Assembly (NCBI GenBank): GCA_965247585.1
Contig: CBDFHC010000003.1
Coordinates: forward strand, 372,001-436,000
Direction: 5' to 3'
DNA length: 64,000 nucleotides
Source: CBDFHC01 sp965247585
GTDB taxonomy: Bacteria; Chloroflexota; Dehalococcoidia; Lucifugimonadales; GCA-2712585
The notes under the pieces were generated by a model that was not told where the DNA came from, did not search any database, and saw only the letters and a program-made list of their open reading frames with translations. Shown here piece after piece: positions 1 through 9,052 of the stretch (position 1 is its first letter; the number at the start of each line of letters is the position of its first letter). A program made the translations under genes and the position numbers.

Positions 1-77
1 TCTGGTAGAGAGGGGAGAGCACATCCAACCCCTGTGCCCACTACCGCTGTGCCACGTCAAATTGTTCACAAACTCTC

Positions 78-240
78 TGCCGGGAGTCTGAGGGTTCCTC
101 CCAGAACTTGTCTCCTTGCGGCCGAGGGCCGCAGACCCCAGGTCCCGAGGAACCAAGTGAATCGGGAATGGGTGGACACCACCAACCTGTGATTTGCGCC
201 CTTAGGAGCAGCCAACTACCTCCATGGCTGATTCTTACCT
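78..240 (+). repeat. Dispersed hairpin repeat, variant copy
   Basis: Degenerate copy of the intergenic repeat family found throughout the window. It starts at the conserved CTGCCGGGAGTCTGAGG core and runs to the CACCAACCTGTGATTTGCG tail. The middle part, with a GCGGCCGAGGGCCGC palindrome near 117, is shared with the copy at 29190-29430, so these two form a subfamily. No gene is seen in bases 1-283. Confidence 0.7.
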
Positions 241-283
241 CCCACTAGAAGTGATGTTTTCAACCTCTATTAGCAGGTAACCC

Positions 284-1468
284 ATGAAGAAAAGCCAGGG
301 TCGCATCCTTACCACCCATTGCGGCAGCCTTCCGAGGACGGACGGCTTGCAGCCGCTGATGGCGGCCCAGTCGCGGGGCGAAACGGTGGACCCCCAGGCT
401 GTGTCCGCGGCGGTGAGCGAGTCCATGCGGGAGGTGGTGGAGCAGCAGCTACGTGCGGGGATTGACGTCGGGAACGACGGTGAGCAGGCCAGAATAAGCT
501 TCTCCAGCTACGTTACGCTGCGGATGGCGGGGTTCGGTGGCTCGGGGCTGCGGATGGCGGGGTTCGGGGGCTCGGGGCAGCGAAAGAGCGCCCAGGACCT
601 GGCGGAGTACGGCCTGGCGCAGCCCGGCGTGGGAAACCCGGCGGCGGTCAACTTCAGGGCGCCGCCGAAGTGTGTGGCCCCGGTGCGGTACGAGCGGCTG
701 GACGAGGCAGCCAACGAGTGCGACGAGTTTTTTCGGATCGCCGGCGATTCGTCCGCCGGATTCCAGGAGGCGTTCATGACCGCCGCGTCGCCGGGGATCA
801 TCGCGATGACCATGCTGAACGACTACTACCCCAGCTACCAGGAGTACCTTTTCGCCGTGGCCGAAGAGATGCGGAGCGAGTACGAGTTGATTGTGTCCAA
901 AGGGTTCGTTCTGCAACTGGACTGCCCGGACCTTGCCATGGAGCGCCACATGTCCTACCAGGATAGGCCGCTAATCGACTTCCAGGAAGTGGTGGCGCTG
1001 AACATTAAGGCGATCAACCAGTCGTTGCGAAACATCGCGCCGGACCGGGTCAGGCTCCACGTGTGCTGGGGCAACTACGAAGGGCCGCACCACTACGACG
1101 TTCCGCTGGAGCCGATACTGCCCCTGCTTTACCAGGCCAACGTCGGCGCGCTGTCACTGGAGATGGCCAACCCGCGGCACGCCCACGAGTACAAGCTGTT
1201 TGACCGGCTGCCGCTGCCGCCTTCCATGCTGCTGATAGCGGGGGTGATTGACACCAAGACGAAGTACGTTGAGCACCCGGAGGTGGTCTCGGACCGGATC
1301 TTGCGGGCGGTACAGGTTGTGGGCGACCCGACCCGGGTGATGGCGGGGACGGACTGCGGGTTCGATACGTCGGCAGGCGCCGGGCGGGTGGAGCGCGGGT
1401 TGGTGTGGGCGAAGCTAAAGGCGCTGAGCCAGGGCGCGCAGGTTGCCAGCCGCCAGATTTCCTGGTAA
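284..1468 (+). CDS. MetE-like zinc methyltransferase family protein (COG0620)
   Basis: 394 residues, the length of a single UROD/MetE-type barrel rather than full MetE. Candidate zinc ligands are visible: His259 and Cys261 in an HVCWGN motif, Glu293 in LSLEMANPR and Cys358 in GTDCGF, matching the His-x-Cys...Glu...Cys pattern of MetE and epoxyalkane:CoM transferases. The family moves a methyl or alkyl group to or from a thiol; the substrate here cannot be told. The ATG follows an AGGT at a usable distance. An oddity is an in-frame 30-bp tandem duplication (518-577) that repeats LRMAGFGGSG. It stands alone, and the next gene is convergent. Confidence 0.6.
   Translation: MKKSQGRILTTHCGSLPRTDGLQPLMAAQSRGETVDPQAVSAAVSESMREVVEQQLRAGIDVGNDGEQARISFSSYVTLRMAGFGGSGLRMAGFGGSGQRKSAQDLAEYGLAQPGVGNPAAVNFRAPPKCVAPVRYERLDEAANECDEFFRIAGDSSAGFQEAFMTAASPGIIAMTMLNDYYPSYQEYLFAVAEEMRSEYELIVSKGFVLQLDCPDLAMERHMSYQDRPLIDFQEVVALNIKAINQSLRNIAPDRVRLHVCWGNYEGPHHYDVPLEPILPLLYQANVGALSLEMANPRHAHEYKLFDRLPLPPSMLLIAGVIDTKTKYVEHPEVVSDRILRAVQVVGDPTRVMAGTDCGFDTSAGAGRVERGLVWAKLKALSQGAQVASRQISW
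518..577 (+). repeat. 30-bp in-frame tandem duplication inside the MetE-like gene
   Basis: Two adjacent 30-bp copies, 518-547 and 548-577, differ by a single T/G change. Each encodes LRMAGFGGSG, adding ten residues before the barrel core. Confidence 0.9.
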
Positions 1469-1519
1469 CCGGTAGGCCGTTCCCCTAGGTCCCCCTCCCT
1501 GGATAGAATGGGGAAGAAT

Positions 1520-3238
1520 TTAAATCCATGTCAGTGGGTTGTACCAGGTCCGGTTCTTCTTTAGCCTCAGAAGGGTCCTCAGCTTTCGTTTGAGGAACCA
1601 TTTAACGATCACCAGTTTTAAGGAGCCCAGCCGGAGTGGTTCGCCTTTTAGCACCACCGCTATTTTGTCAATGGCCAGGTCCAAGAATTTTTCTCTTTTC
1701 GTTGGGTCCGCGTCTTTAATGCCGACGCCAGAAAAACTGGGCCAGGTGGGCTCCACGTCATAGTAGGGGTTGTGCGCGTTTGAACCACTGGGATTTGGCT
1801 CCCTTGGATATTTGGGGACGCCCAGGATTTTAGGCAGTTCGCGGTGTACGTTGGCGCGGCCCAACCGGTAGTCGTGCTCTCGCCAGGCTTCGTTGAAGAA
1901 GCCCAGGAAGGCGCTGAACGGTTCGCCGGCGGTGTTGGCCCCCTCCGACCCAATGACTGCCAGGTTCATAGCCGACTTCGTTTTTAGTCCGCCCGAATAG
2001 TTCAAGGCCAGGACCAGTCGCTCGAACAAGCCCCGCTTCTTGGCCTGCACGCTAGGAGCATCGTTGCTGCCCAGCAGTAGCCATGGGCCGTGGTGGTGTT
2101 GCCGGATGCGCTCTAGCCGGGGACTAAGAAAAGCATCCCGGTTGGCTTGGTCCGGATCTACAAGTTCACTTTCGAGGATCTCGTCTGTAAGGGTGGCGAG
2201 CCCGTCCAGCCGGGCAGACAACTGGTTGTCCGGGAGCAGGTTGACGTAATTGGATAGCTCGACGGCCAGGCTATCCCGCAGCGCCACCTGGTCGTTTACC
2301 TGATGCGCTCTAAGCCAGTCCCGAGCCGTCATTTCGCCCAAGGCCATCTGGACGATACGCCGGATATTTGAAGTGAGAGACTGGTCCGTGGAGAAGACTT
2401 TGTCTTTGCGGCTGGTGTTGAGCCTGGGGTCAATCAAGATGAAAGTCCTGGTTTCAGAGAGGATTCCACCGTCCTGTTCCGCTGAGAGGACTATGGCCTG
2501 TTTGACGGGCTCATTGTTGAACATGCCGCCGTCAATGAAGTCGATGTTTCCCGGTAGCAGTTCCAAGAAGCTGTCCATGGCTTCCGGATAGTCTGCCTCG
2601 GTGCGGTGCAGGAGGGTTGGGGGAAACATTACCGGGAACGAACCACTGGCTATCCCGGCTGAGGAGATAGCGCTCCAAGCCTCTACAGACTCTAAGTTGT
2701 TGGCATCGATATGGAAGGTGGTGAAATCGGAGAAGAAGGTGGATGGGAACTTGCGAGGCTGGTCCTGTTGGGAATCGAGCTGGGTTGACCGGATTCCGTA
2801 ATCGACTCCCACCATATTGCTGAGTGAGAACCCCAGCTTGAGAACGTCGGGCGCGCAGGTGGCGGGCGCGGATTTCCGCAGCGGGAATTCAGGGGAGCCG
2901 TTGATGTATTTGCGGGCAAGGTCATGCTGCAGGTTGTTGGACAAAAGGGAATTGAACTTAGTGTCTTTCATGAACACCTCAATGTCCGCCTCTTTGACCC
3001 AGGCTTCATGAAGCACGTGTTTCATTCCGGGGTAGTCATGCAGAATAGTTCGAGCCACAAGAGCCGCGGTGATGCTGCCCGCGGAGCCGCCCGTCATAAC
3101 GTCTATGGTGTAGCGAAGCTCTTCTTGCTGGGCGTTTAGGTGCCCCAGCGCGTAAAGGAGCTCCGTCAGGGCGCCCGCCTCATAGCTTCCTAGGGACACT
3201 CCACCGGCTATGATCAGAGAGATTTTCTTTGTGGTCAT
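1520..3238 (-). CDS. Patatin-like phospholipase
   Basis: 572 residues. It has the three patatin signatures: a glycine-rich oxyanion loop (GGVSLG, residues 12-17), a nucleophile elbow GGSAG at 50-54 with Ser52, and a DGG motif (IDGGMFNNEPV) near residue 236 carrying the catalytic Asp of the Ser-Asp dyad. The family hydrolyses acyl ester bonds of lipids. The protein is longer than minimal patatins, and the C-terminal 250 residues, ending in a basic tail, have no domain I recognise. No signal peptide is seen, so it is probably cytoplasmic or membrane-associated. The start Met is close to the oxyanion loop, as usual for the family. Confidence 0.8.
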   Translation of the reverse strand: MTTKKISLIIAGGVSLGSYEAGALTELLYALGHLNAQQEELRYTIDVMTGGSAGSITAALVARTILHDYPGMKHVLHEAWVKEADIEVFMKDTKFNSLLSNNLQHDLARKYINGSPEFPLRKSAPATCAPDVLKLGFSLSNMVGVDYGIRSTQLDSQQDQPRKFPSTFFSDFTTFHIDANNLESVEAWSAISSAGIASGSFPVMFPPTLLHRTEADYPEAMDSFLELLPGNIDFIDGGMFNNEPVKQAIVLSAEQDGGILSETRTFILIDPRLNTSRKDKVFSTDQSLTSNIRRIVQMALGEMTARDWLRAHQVNDQVALRDSLAVELSNYVNLLPDNQLSARLDGLATLTDEILESELVDPDQANRDAFLSPRLERIRQHHHGPWLLLGSNDAPSVQAKKRGLFERLVLALNYSGGLKTKSAMNLAVIGSEGANTAGEPFSAFLGFFNEAWREHDYRLGRANVHRELPKILGVPKYPREPNPSGSNAHNPYYDVEPTWPSFSGVGIKDADPTKREKFLDLAIDKIAVVLKGEPLRLGSLKLVIVKWFLKRKLRTLLRLKKNRTWYNPLTWI

Positions 3239-3394
3239 GACTCCCTCCCCTACCTTTGGGATGACTGGTTACGCGAGGCCGTAGCGGCGCCGCTTACCAG
3301 GCCGCCACGCCGCGGGCGCTGTTACGGAGACGCCGGCTTGGTTGGCTTGGGCCATGCTAGATGGGCTGGTTACCGAGGTCAAATAAGAAGATCC

Positions 3395-3572
3395 TTCCAG
3401 GAAGGGTGCAGAGGGGCACAGCTCTTTTGCCGGTCCACCTGTGGCGGATGAGGGTGTCCCTCAGAAATTACTTTTGAATTCCTGCTGGGGCCGGATGGTG
3501 GGTACCACCAACGAGTGACTCGCAATCCCTCGTGGTGGCTATCCCCAACGCCATGGCTGATTCCCCCGAGAC
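3395..3572 (+). repeat. Dispersed hairpin repeat copy
   Basis: Contains GATGAGGGTGTCCCTC (hairpin 2), a first hairpin of the GCAGAGGGGCACAG type with a decayed right arm, and the tail with the ACCACCAAC and CAATCCCTCGTGG blocks. It fills the gap between the patatin gene and the next plus-strand gene; nothing else is seen there. Confidence 0.75.
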
Positions 3573-3653
3573 TCGGGGCCACATTGTTGGTCTGGCTGAC
3601 GGGGAATATAGTGACCGTCGAGTATCACCTATATTCTGAAAGAGGAGGCTGTC

Positions 3654-4028
3654 ATGACCAGCAGAAATACCAGGGCAACGATTGAAGCGACCAGGGAGAG
3701 AATACGGGAGGGAAAGCGAAGATTAGACGAGATCCGCACTTCCGCGGAGGGGGCGAAGCCCGGGTTGCAAGCGGCGGCCAATGAGGTTGAGGACGCGCTG
3801 GAAGACCTTTTGAGACTGGGTGACCGGGTGGGACAGGACCTGGGGACGTGGGGCTGGGTGCGGCCTTTTATCCGGCGGCTGGCCAGCCGGGAATTCATCA
3901 TCGCCGTGGTGGCGGTGATTGCGATATGGACTGGAGAATTGCGCGGCCAAGAGGCGATCGCGGTGGCCGTTGCCGGCGGCGGGCTGGCCCTGGGCAGGGG
4001 CGTGGCCAAGGCCGGCGCAGGGGGTTAA
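3654..4028 (+). CDS. Small coiled-coil membrane protein, unknown function
   Basis: 124 residues with a good AGGAGG six bases before the ATG. Residues 1-65 are charged and heptad-like, consistent with a coiled coil. Residues about 82-112 contain one or two hydrophobic segments (FIIAVVAVIAIW, then an alanine/glycine-rich stretch). I do not recognise the family. It converges on the last gene of the archaellum operon, the stop codons overlapping by four bases, so it is not part of that operon. Confidence 0.6.
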   Translation: MTSRNTRATIEATRERIREGKRRLDEIRTSAEGAKPGLQAAANEVEDALEDLLRLGDRVGQDLGTWGWVRPFIRRLASREFIIAVVAVIAIWTGELRGQEAIAVAVAGGGLALGRGVAKAGAGG

Positions 4029-4462
4029 CCCCGGTGTTGAGGCGGGATGCCCAACCTATGCGCCAACTCCTTTGCTTGGCCCAGCAACAGTCCGGCGTCC
4101 ACCTCGTCCATCTCCACTACGATCTCTTGTAACGTGGGGTCTGAGGTGTCCGCTACCTTGGCATTGAACAATTCTTTCAGCGCCGCCGAGGCCTGTTCGC
4201 CGGTGAGGGGTTGTACCTTGGGTAGTTCTTCTGCCGCGTTGCCGCTTTCGGAGTCCGCCGCTTCGGGCGGGTCATCGTCTGCCGACAACACGGTGGCAGG
4301 GGGCTGGATTCCCATCAGGAAGGGAAAGGGAGCGAAGGGGCCACGTTCGCCTTCATGGGCGCGTTCCGTGACCGGAGCGGGGAGGGTGACCACCTCCTCC
4401 GGACCGGCGCCGCGCCGCAGCGTGAAGTCCCTGGACCCGAATAGCTTTTCGAAGAATTTCAT
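4025..4462 (-). CDS. Unknown 145-residue protein, last gene of the archaellum operon
   Basis: Starts 9 bp after the arlJ stop with its own AGGAG six bases before the ATG, so it is almost certainly co-transcribed. Visible parts are a basic N-terminus (MKFFEKLFGSRDF), a proline- and acid-rich middle, and a C-terminal helical region (about 90-140) with LTGEQASAALKELF and EMDEVDAGLLLGQAKELAHRLG. It has no signal peptide or membrane segment. Position suggests an accessory archaellum factor, for example an adaptor at the cytoplasmic face of ArlJ/ArlI, but that is inference only. Confidence 0.55.
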   Translation of the reverse strand: MKFFEKLFGSRDFTLRRGAGPEEVVTLPAPVTERAHEGERGPFAPFPFLMGIQPPATVLSADDDPPEAADSESGNAAEELPKVQPLTGEQASAALKELFNAKVADTSDPTLQEIVVEMDEVDAGLLLGQAKELAHRLGIPPQHRG

Positions 4463-4471
4463 GACTTTCTC

Positions 4472-5962
4472 CTATACCAATAGTTTTCCCACCATGGGCG
4501 GCGTAACCAACAGCGTTACGCCGGAGACCGCGAACATGAGGGCGCCGTAGGCCACCGCCTTCATGGGGGACCCGCCGGTGGCGAATTTCGGTGCCAGCGA
4601 GTTGGTGACCGTTATGCTGCCGACTACCAGCAGGACAACAATTCCCATGAGCGTCATGTCCTTGGCCTGAAAGAACTGCAGGTCCGGGGCGGACAGCGCG
4701 GCGCTGCTCTCCGCGGATAGCGCTTCCGTGCTTGTCAGGATCTGGTTGAGCCGGCTGTTAAAGTTCTCTATCACCTCCAGGATGAACACCAGCAGCGCCA
4801 CCATTGCGCCGTGCAGAGGTATCAATACGTAGGCGAAACTGGAGCTAGTGATCTGCCGCTGCGCCCTCAGCAGTGAAACGCCCTGGGCGTAGTCTGAAGT
4901 GGCCTTGCCCACCTCCTCCGGCTCGCCGCCCGACGTGACGCCGTCAACGAACATCCTGGACGTCCGGCTGGCCATCTCGCTGCCCGTCTCGTCGCGGAAC
5001 CGTTCCCAGCAGGTGTCTGGGTCCAGCCCGCTGTCCAGGCGCAACTCCAGCCTTCCCACGTAGCCGCCAAGGATGCCCAGGGACCTGTGGTCCAGGTGCC
5101 GGAGGGCTATGGCGGTGGTGGTGCCCACTGAGGAGGTGACGTTGCCCAGCGCTCGGAAGAAGGAGGCCAGCTCATCGTCGATGCGAGTGATCCTACGGTC
5201 ATCCAGGAGCGCGAGCAGCCCCGCGGGGAAGAGTCCCACCCCCACCAGCAGGGAAAAGGCGCCGGGACCAAATTGGAGGGCCAATGCCAGGCCCAGGGCA
5301 ACGGCGGCGGGGAGCGACACCAGCAGTATGCGAGTGGCCCAGAGTCTTTGCGCGGGGCCCCGTCCGCTTCGATAGGTCTTCACCTCGTGGGGGGCCGACT
5401 TGTAGATTATGTAGACGCCCAAGGAGCCCACTGTCACCACGGTGGAGCAGAGCATGACCACAAACAGGTCGCTGAAAGGGAAGAGCATGGTGGTGACCAG
5501 GATGATCACCGTGATAACGGCGCTGGAGACTAGGAGCGCGGCGTAGGCATCTGACCACTTCTGAAGGGACTCCAGCTTGCCCTGGTAGTGGCTGGCGTAA
5601 ATCTGGCTCTCGGACTTGGCTTCCTGGGCCAGAAACACCGAATCGGGCTGGCCGGAGACCAGAGACCTGGCGAACCGAAGCAGGAGGTTCCGTACGTTCT
5701 GGGCTTTGGCCCACTGCGATACCACTTCCAGTGCGCGGGTGTACTCAAATCCGAACTGGCTACACAGGGCGTAGACCCGCTGGAAGTAGACCCCTGACCG
5801 AAAGCGCTGGGAGATGACGCGCTCCATCAGCAGGTCCTGGGAGATGCCGCCGGACGCCAGCACCGACATATACGTCAGCGCGGACATCAGGTCGAACCGG
5901 AGCCATTCGCTATCTGAAGAAACCTTCTCGGTACGCTTGTGCCAGCGTGTTATAGAGCTCAT
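4472..5962 (-). CDS. arlJ: ArlJ, archaellum membrane platform protein (T2SF/FlaJ family)
   Basis: 496 residues. It has a cytoplasmic N-terminal region to about 140, a first group of hydrophobic segments (about 142-165, 168-192, 210-256), a cytoplasmic T2SF-type helical domain (about 260-370) and a second group of membrane segments (about 378-402, 436-458, 466-490). This two-block layout with a long first cytoplasmic part is the ArlJ/FlaJ arrangement. ArlJ anchors the ArlI ATPase to the membrane and is the base on which archaellins are assembled. The start overlaps the end of arlI by 53 bp, indicating translational coupling. Tad-pilus TadB/TadC are two shorter proteins, so they fit less well. 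Confidence 0.88.
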   Translation of the reverse strand: MSSITRWHKRTEKVSSDSEWLRFDLMSALTYMSVLASGGISQDLLMERVISQRFRSGVYFQRVYALCSQFGFEYTRALEVVSQWAKAQNVRNLLLRFARSLVSGQPDSVFLAQEAKSESQIYASHYQGKLESLQKWSDAYAALLVSSAVITVIILVTTMLFPFSDLFVVMLCSTVVTVGSLGVYIIYKSAPHEVKTYRSGRGPAQRLWATRILLVSLPAAVALGLALALQFGPGAFSLLVGVGLFPAGLLALLDDRRITRIDDELASFFRALGNVTSSVGTTTAIALRHLDHRSLGILGGYVGRLELRLDSGLDPDTCWERFRDETGSEMASRTSRMFVDGVTSGGEPEEVGKATSDYAQGVSLLRAQRQITSSSFAYVLIPLHGAMVALLVFILEVIENFNSRLNQILTSTEALSAESSAALSAPDLQFFQAKDMTLMGIVVLLVVGSITVTNSLAPKFATGGSPMKAVAYGALMFAVSGVTLLVTPPMVGKLLV

Positions 5963-7655
5963 AGACCTCTCTGAGATTGGCCTGGTGTAGTCTACGGAGC
6001 ACCCGGGCGCGCCGGTGCAGCTCTTCGTAGACCAGGCGTTTTTGCCCTGGAGCTATCCCTCGTTTCGGCGCGATTTTAAGCTCCAGCATGTAGCTGTTGG
6101 TGCGGCCCCGGAACAGGAATTCGTCCAGCACCGGGTCCCAGGAGAACACCTCAATAAAGGAGAACGAGTCGCTGGGCGCGTCGTACCCAATGATCTCGTT
6201 AACGCTAATAACACGGCGGCCAACCGTGCCGTCGGGCAGCCGCACCGCGGCCTGGTGTACCACGATGTTGAGGTTGTCGATGTACGGTTTCGCCACGTTG
6301 ATGGGCGAGCCCGTAAGGCGTTGTATTAGCTGCTCCACAGACGCCGCGTGAAAAGTGGCCATCACCGCGTGACCCGTCTGCATCGCCTGAAAGGCCACGT
6401 TGCCCTCTTCGCCCCGGATTTCGCCGATGAGGATTTCGTTGGGCCGCTGCCGCAGGCTGGCCTTCAGTAGATCGAACATGCTGACCTCGGTGGCCCGGCT
6501 GCTTTTGGCGTTGCCCCGGGTCACCTCACGGGTCCAGTTGGGGTGTGGAATCTGGAGCTCCGGCGTGTCTTCAATGCTGACTATCTTGGCGTTGGGTGAG
6601 ATGAACGTGCTCAGGGCGTTGAGGGTGGTGGTCTTGCCAGAGGCGGCCTCGCCCGCCACAAAAACGTTGAGCCCTTCGCCTATGACCATGGACAGGTAGG
6701 CCAGCATCTCGTAGGAGACCGTGTTCAGCTCCGCTCGGTCCAGGGCGCTCATCGGCCGGTCCGAGAATTTTCTGACCGTGAAGTTGCTGCCACGCTTTGA
6801 CAGCTCGCTACCGAAGACCATGTTGATCCGGGAGCCGTCCGGGAGAGAGGCGTCCACCACTGGCTCCCGAACGCTGACCGGCTTCCCAATCTTCTCCGAC
6901 AGGCGGATGAGGAAATGGTCAAGCTCGTCAACTTCAGAGAACCCGATGCTGGATTTGAGGCTGCCAAAAATCTTGTGCTCAACAAATAGAGGCCCTACAC
7001 CGCTGCAACTGATGTCTTCAATGTACGGGTCCAGAAGGAAGGGTTGGAGCAGCCCCAGGCCGCACTTGTTCCGGACCAAGAGGTAGCGCACGGTGTCCAG
7101 GTCGTGAGGGTCAATGGCCAGCCTTCCTTTTTGGTAGGAAACGGCGGGCTGCGAGCCGTTTCGGTGTCCGTTCTTTTGGCGCCCCGCCCGGACGGTCACT
7201 ATTTCCTGGAGGGCCTGTAGCAGGCGGGCCTGCCGGTCCGGCGCGGCGCCGTTGGTGGGCGGCAGCCGGGGTACCACGTCCACCAGCCGTGCGTCAATTT
7301 CATCCAGGACCGCGCTGAAGTCGCGGCCCATGCCGGGTTCCACAGGCACGTAAAAGTCCCGGCTGTCGGTAGGGTCCGGCAAGATGTGCACCAGCACGTC
7401 TTCCGAGACTGGGTAGATAATGTTGGTGTGGCGTCGGCCTACCATGGGGCGGCCCAGCTTTTGGTGGAGTTGGGGAGCGGGCCAACCGGCCTGGAGCATA
7501 GCGTGAAGATACCCCGTCAGGTGAGGCAGGTTAGCGGCGGTGTCAGCCAGCCGTTCCGGGACGGCCTCGAAAAGAGGGCACCTGAGAATATCCGCCTGGG
7601 GCGGGTGATAGCCGGAGCATGTTCCAGACGAAGGCGCATCAGGGCTCTTCTCCAA
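5910..7655 (-). CDS. arlI: ArlI, archaellum assembly/rotation ATPase (FlaI, VirB11/PilT superfamily)
   Basis: 581 residues, the usual ArlI size. Walker A is GEAASGKT at 335-342 (Lys341), and the acidic Walker B/Asp-box region is NEILIGEIRGEEGN from residue 406, followed by GHAVMATFHA. The long N-terminal domain (1-240) precedes the RecA-like core, as in archaeal ArlI. The enzyme hydrolyses ATP to drive filament assembly and rotation with ArlJ and ArlH. The only usable start is a TTG three bases past the arlH stop; a nearby ATG is out of frame. A Tad/CpaF ATPase is the main alternative, but the flanking arlH, arlF, arlG and archaellins argue against it. Confidence 0.92.
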   Translation of the reverse strand: MEKSPDAPSSGTCSGYHPPQADILRCPLFEAVPERLADTAANLPHLTGYLHAMLQAGWPAPQLHQKLGRPMVGRRHTNIIYPVSEDVLVHILPDPTDSRDFYVPVEPGMGRDFSAVLDEIDARLVDVVPRLPPTNGAAPDRQARLLQALQEIVTVRAGRQKNGHRNGSQPAVSYQKGRLAIDPHDLDTVRYLLVRNKCGLGLLQPFLLDPYIEDISCSGVGPLFVEHKIFGSLKSSIGFSEVDELDHFLIRLSEKIGKPVSVREPVVDASLPDGSRINMVFGSELSKRGSNFTVRKFSDRPMSALDRAELNTVSYEMLAYLSMVIGEGLNVFVAGEAASGKTTTLNALSTFISPNAKIVSIEDTPELQIPHPNWTREVTRGNAKSSRATEVSMFDLLKASLRQRPNEILIGEIRGEEGNVAFQAMQTGHAVMATFHAASVEQLIQRLTGSPINVAKPYIDNLNIVVHQAAVRLPDGTVGRRVISVNEIIGYDAPSDSFSFIEVFSWDPVLDEFLFRGRTNSYMLELKIAPKRGIAPGQKRLVYEELHRRARVLRRLHQANLREVYELYNTLAQAYREGFFR

Positions 7656-7657
7656 AC

Positions 7658-8377
7658 CTAGGCCCGGGCCTTGGAGATGGGCACTACCCGAATGCCCATC
7701 CCCGGCTCGACGTCAAAGGTGACGATGTTGCCGGTGCCCTTCTCGGCGTTCCGAATCTTGGCCACCTCAAGCGTCTTGACCAGACGCTGACCGGCGATGT
7801 CTATACGCAGCTTCAGATGCGCGTCGCATAGGGAGCTGAGCCGGATGCGGAGGGTCTGGCTGAACGCCTCAGAATGGGTGACCAGGAAAATTGTCCGGCC
7901 TCTCTCGCAGAGCAGCTTGCAGCGGGAGAAAAACTCCACGGCCTGGGCCTCGCTGGCTTCGGCTATCAGGTTGGTCAGAGAGTCCACCAGGATGCACTGG
8001 AAATTTCCGGGCACCAGGCTCATGTGCGAAAAGAGCTCTCCGGCGGCGGCGCCGCCAATACTCGAAGGACGCTCCGAAAGCTCCAGCGGATAGATTCGAA
8101 GCTGGTCCAGAAGAAAGTAGTCGCTCACGTCCATGCCCAGGGAGGCCATCTGGTCGAGAGCCTTCATGACCGTATCCTCGGTGGTGTACAAGGCGACCTT
8201 CAATCCGGCGCTCAGGCTGCCATGAAGAAGGTGGAGGGCCAAGACACTCTTGCCCGCGTCCGACTGGCCCTCGATGAGGGTCAGCGAACCCAGGGGTATC
8301 CCGCCACCGAGATGGCCGTCCAGCTCCGTGGCGCCGGTGGAGATGGCGCCGAAAGCCGCCGTGTTAGATGCCACCAT
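7658..8377 (-). CDS. arlH: ArlH, KaiC-like archaellum motor ATPase
   Basis: 239 residues from the ATG at 8377, which has GGAG six bases upstream. A TTG four codons earlier is possible but would start inside this ribosome binding site. Walker A is GQSDAGKS (37-44) and the Walker B strand is CILVDS (128-133). The RecA/KaiC fold without a second domain is typical of ArlH. In archaea ArlH binds ATP and forms a ring inside the cytoplasmic ArlC/D/E ring, contacting ArlI. It abuts arlI, reproducing the archaeal H-I-J gene order. Confidence 0.9.
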   Translation of the reverse strand: MVASNTAAFGAISTGATELDGHLGGGIPLGSLTLIEGQSDAGKSVLALHLLHGSLSAGLKVALYTTEDTVMKALDQMASLGMDVSDYFLLDQLRIYPLELSERPSSIGGAAAGELFSHMSLVPGNFQCILVDSLTNLIAEASEAQAVEFFSRCKLLCERGRTIFLVTHSEAFSQTLRIRLSSLCDAHLKLRIDIAGQRLVKTLEVAKIRNAEKGTGNIVTFDVEPGMGIRVVPISKARA

Positions 8378-8476
8378 TGTTTTCTCCAATTCTTGTTGAG
8401 AGTTCCCTGAAAATAGCCCGGTCCGGTCTGTGAAACGAGGCCTCCTCCGCCCAGTTAGTGCAAACCCAATAGGAGT

Positions 8477-8989
8477 TCACTGGACCGTGAAGCTGACGGA
8501 GTCCACCACGCCGTTGGGGGAGGCCATCACCACCGTGACCACGCTGTCCGGCTGTAGCGGCGGCCACATCTCCATCACCAAGGTGGCTGTCTCCCCCGGG
8601 TCCCACAGTCCCGGATTGTGGACATCGGGTGTCAGACCGGTGATACTCCACTGGCTCGCCGCCGGAGTACCGGTCTGGTAGTCCAGCCGGCCGTAGACCG
8701 CCAGCGCGTTGGGATTGAGGTAGCTGGCGATCATGTCAAAGCTATGCCAGCCGGTAAGAATGGCAGCGCCGTCGTTCTTTACCTCCAGCGTGACCTGGGT
8801 GCTATCGCCCGAGTTGTTTGATGAGTGGGTGATTGAAAAGCTGGTGCGCATGCGCTCTCCTCTTAACTGGGCCGCCAACCTGTGGGCGTCTGCCTGGTCC
8901 GACCCGGCGGCCAGCATGGCGATGGAAAGGACCAGTGCCCCCGCTAGAAAAGAGGTCAAAACAAAGGTCCCCGCTAGTACAACGCTCAA
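8477..8989 (-). CDS. arlF: ArlF-like archaellum stator protein
   Basis: 170 residues starting at a TTG with GGGAG seven bases upstream. A single N-terminal hydrophobic segment (about 3-28) is followed by a beta-rich extracytoplasmic domain with the motifs VTLEVKNDGAAIL and ITGLTPDVHNPGLWDPGE. This one-TM-plus-beta-sandwich layout is that of ArlF, which in Sulfolobus binds the S-layer as a pseudo-periplasmic stator. It lies between arlG and arlH, as in the Sulfolobus gene order. The F/G assignment of the two neighbours rests on order and weak motif likeness. Confidence 0.7.
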   Translation of the reverse strand: MSVVLAGTFVLTSFLAGALVLSIAMLAAGSDQADAHRLAAQLRGERMRTSFSITHSSNNSGDSTQVTLEVKNDGAAILTGWHSFDMIASYLNPNALAVYGRLDYQTGTPAASQWSITGLTPDVHNPGLWDPGETATLVMEMWPPLQPDSVVTVVMASPNGVVDSVSFTVQ

Positions 8990-9052
8990 TTGGCAGCTCC
9001 CGGTGCTCTCTAAGTTTCCGCGTCAACGCTCCACTTACTCACCTGTGGCCGG

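Noticed and set aside
4472..7655. Tad or type IVa pilus system instead of an archaellum
   Set aside because: A KaiC-like ArlH gene, archaellin-type leaders and ArlF/ArlG-like genes accompany the ATPase and platform; TadB/TadC, TadZ and Flp pilins are missing.
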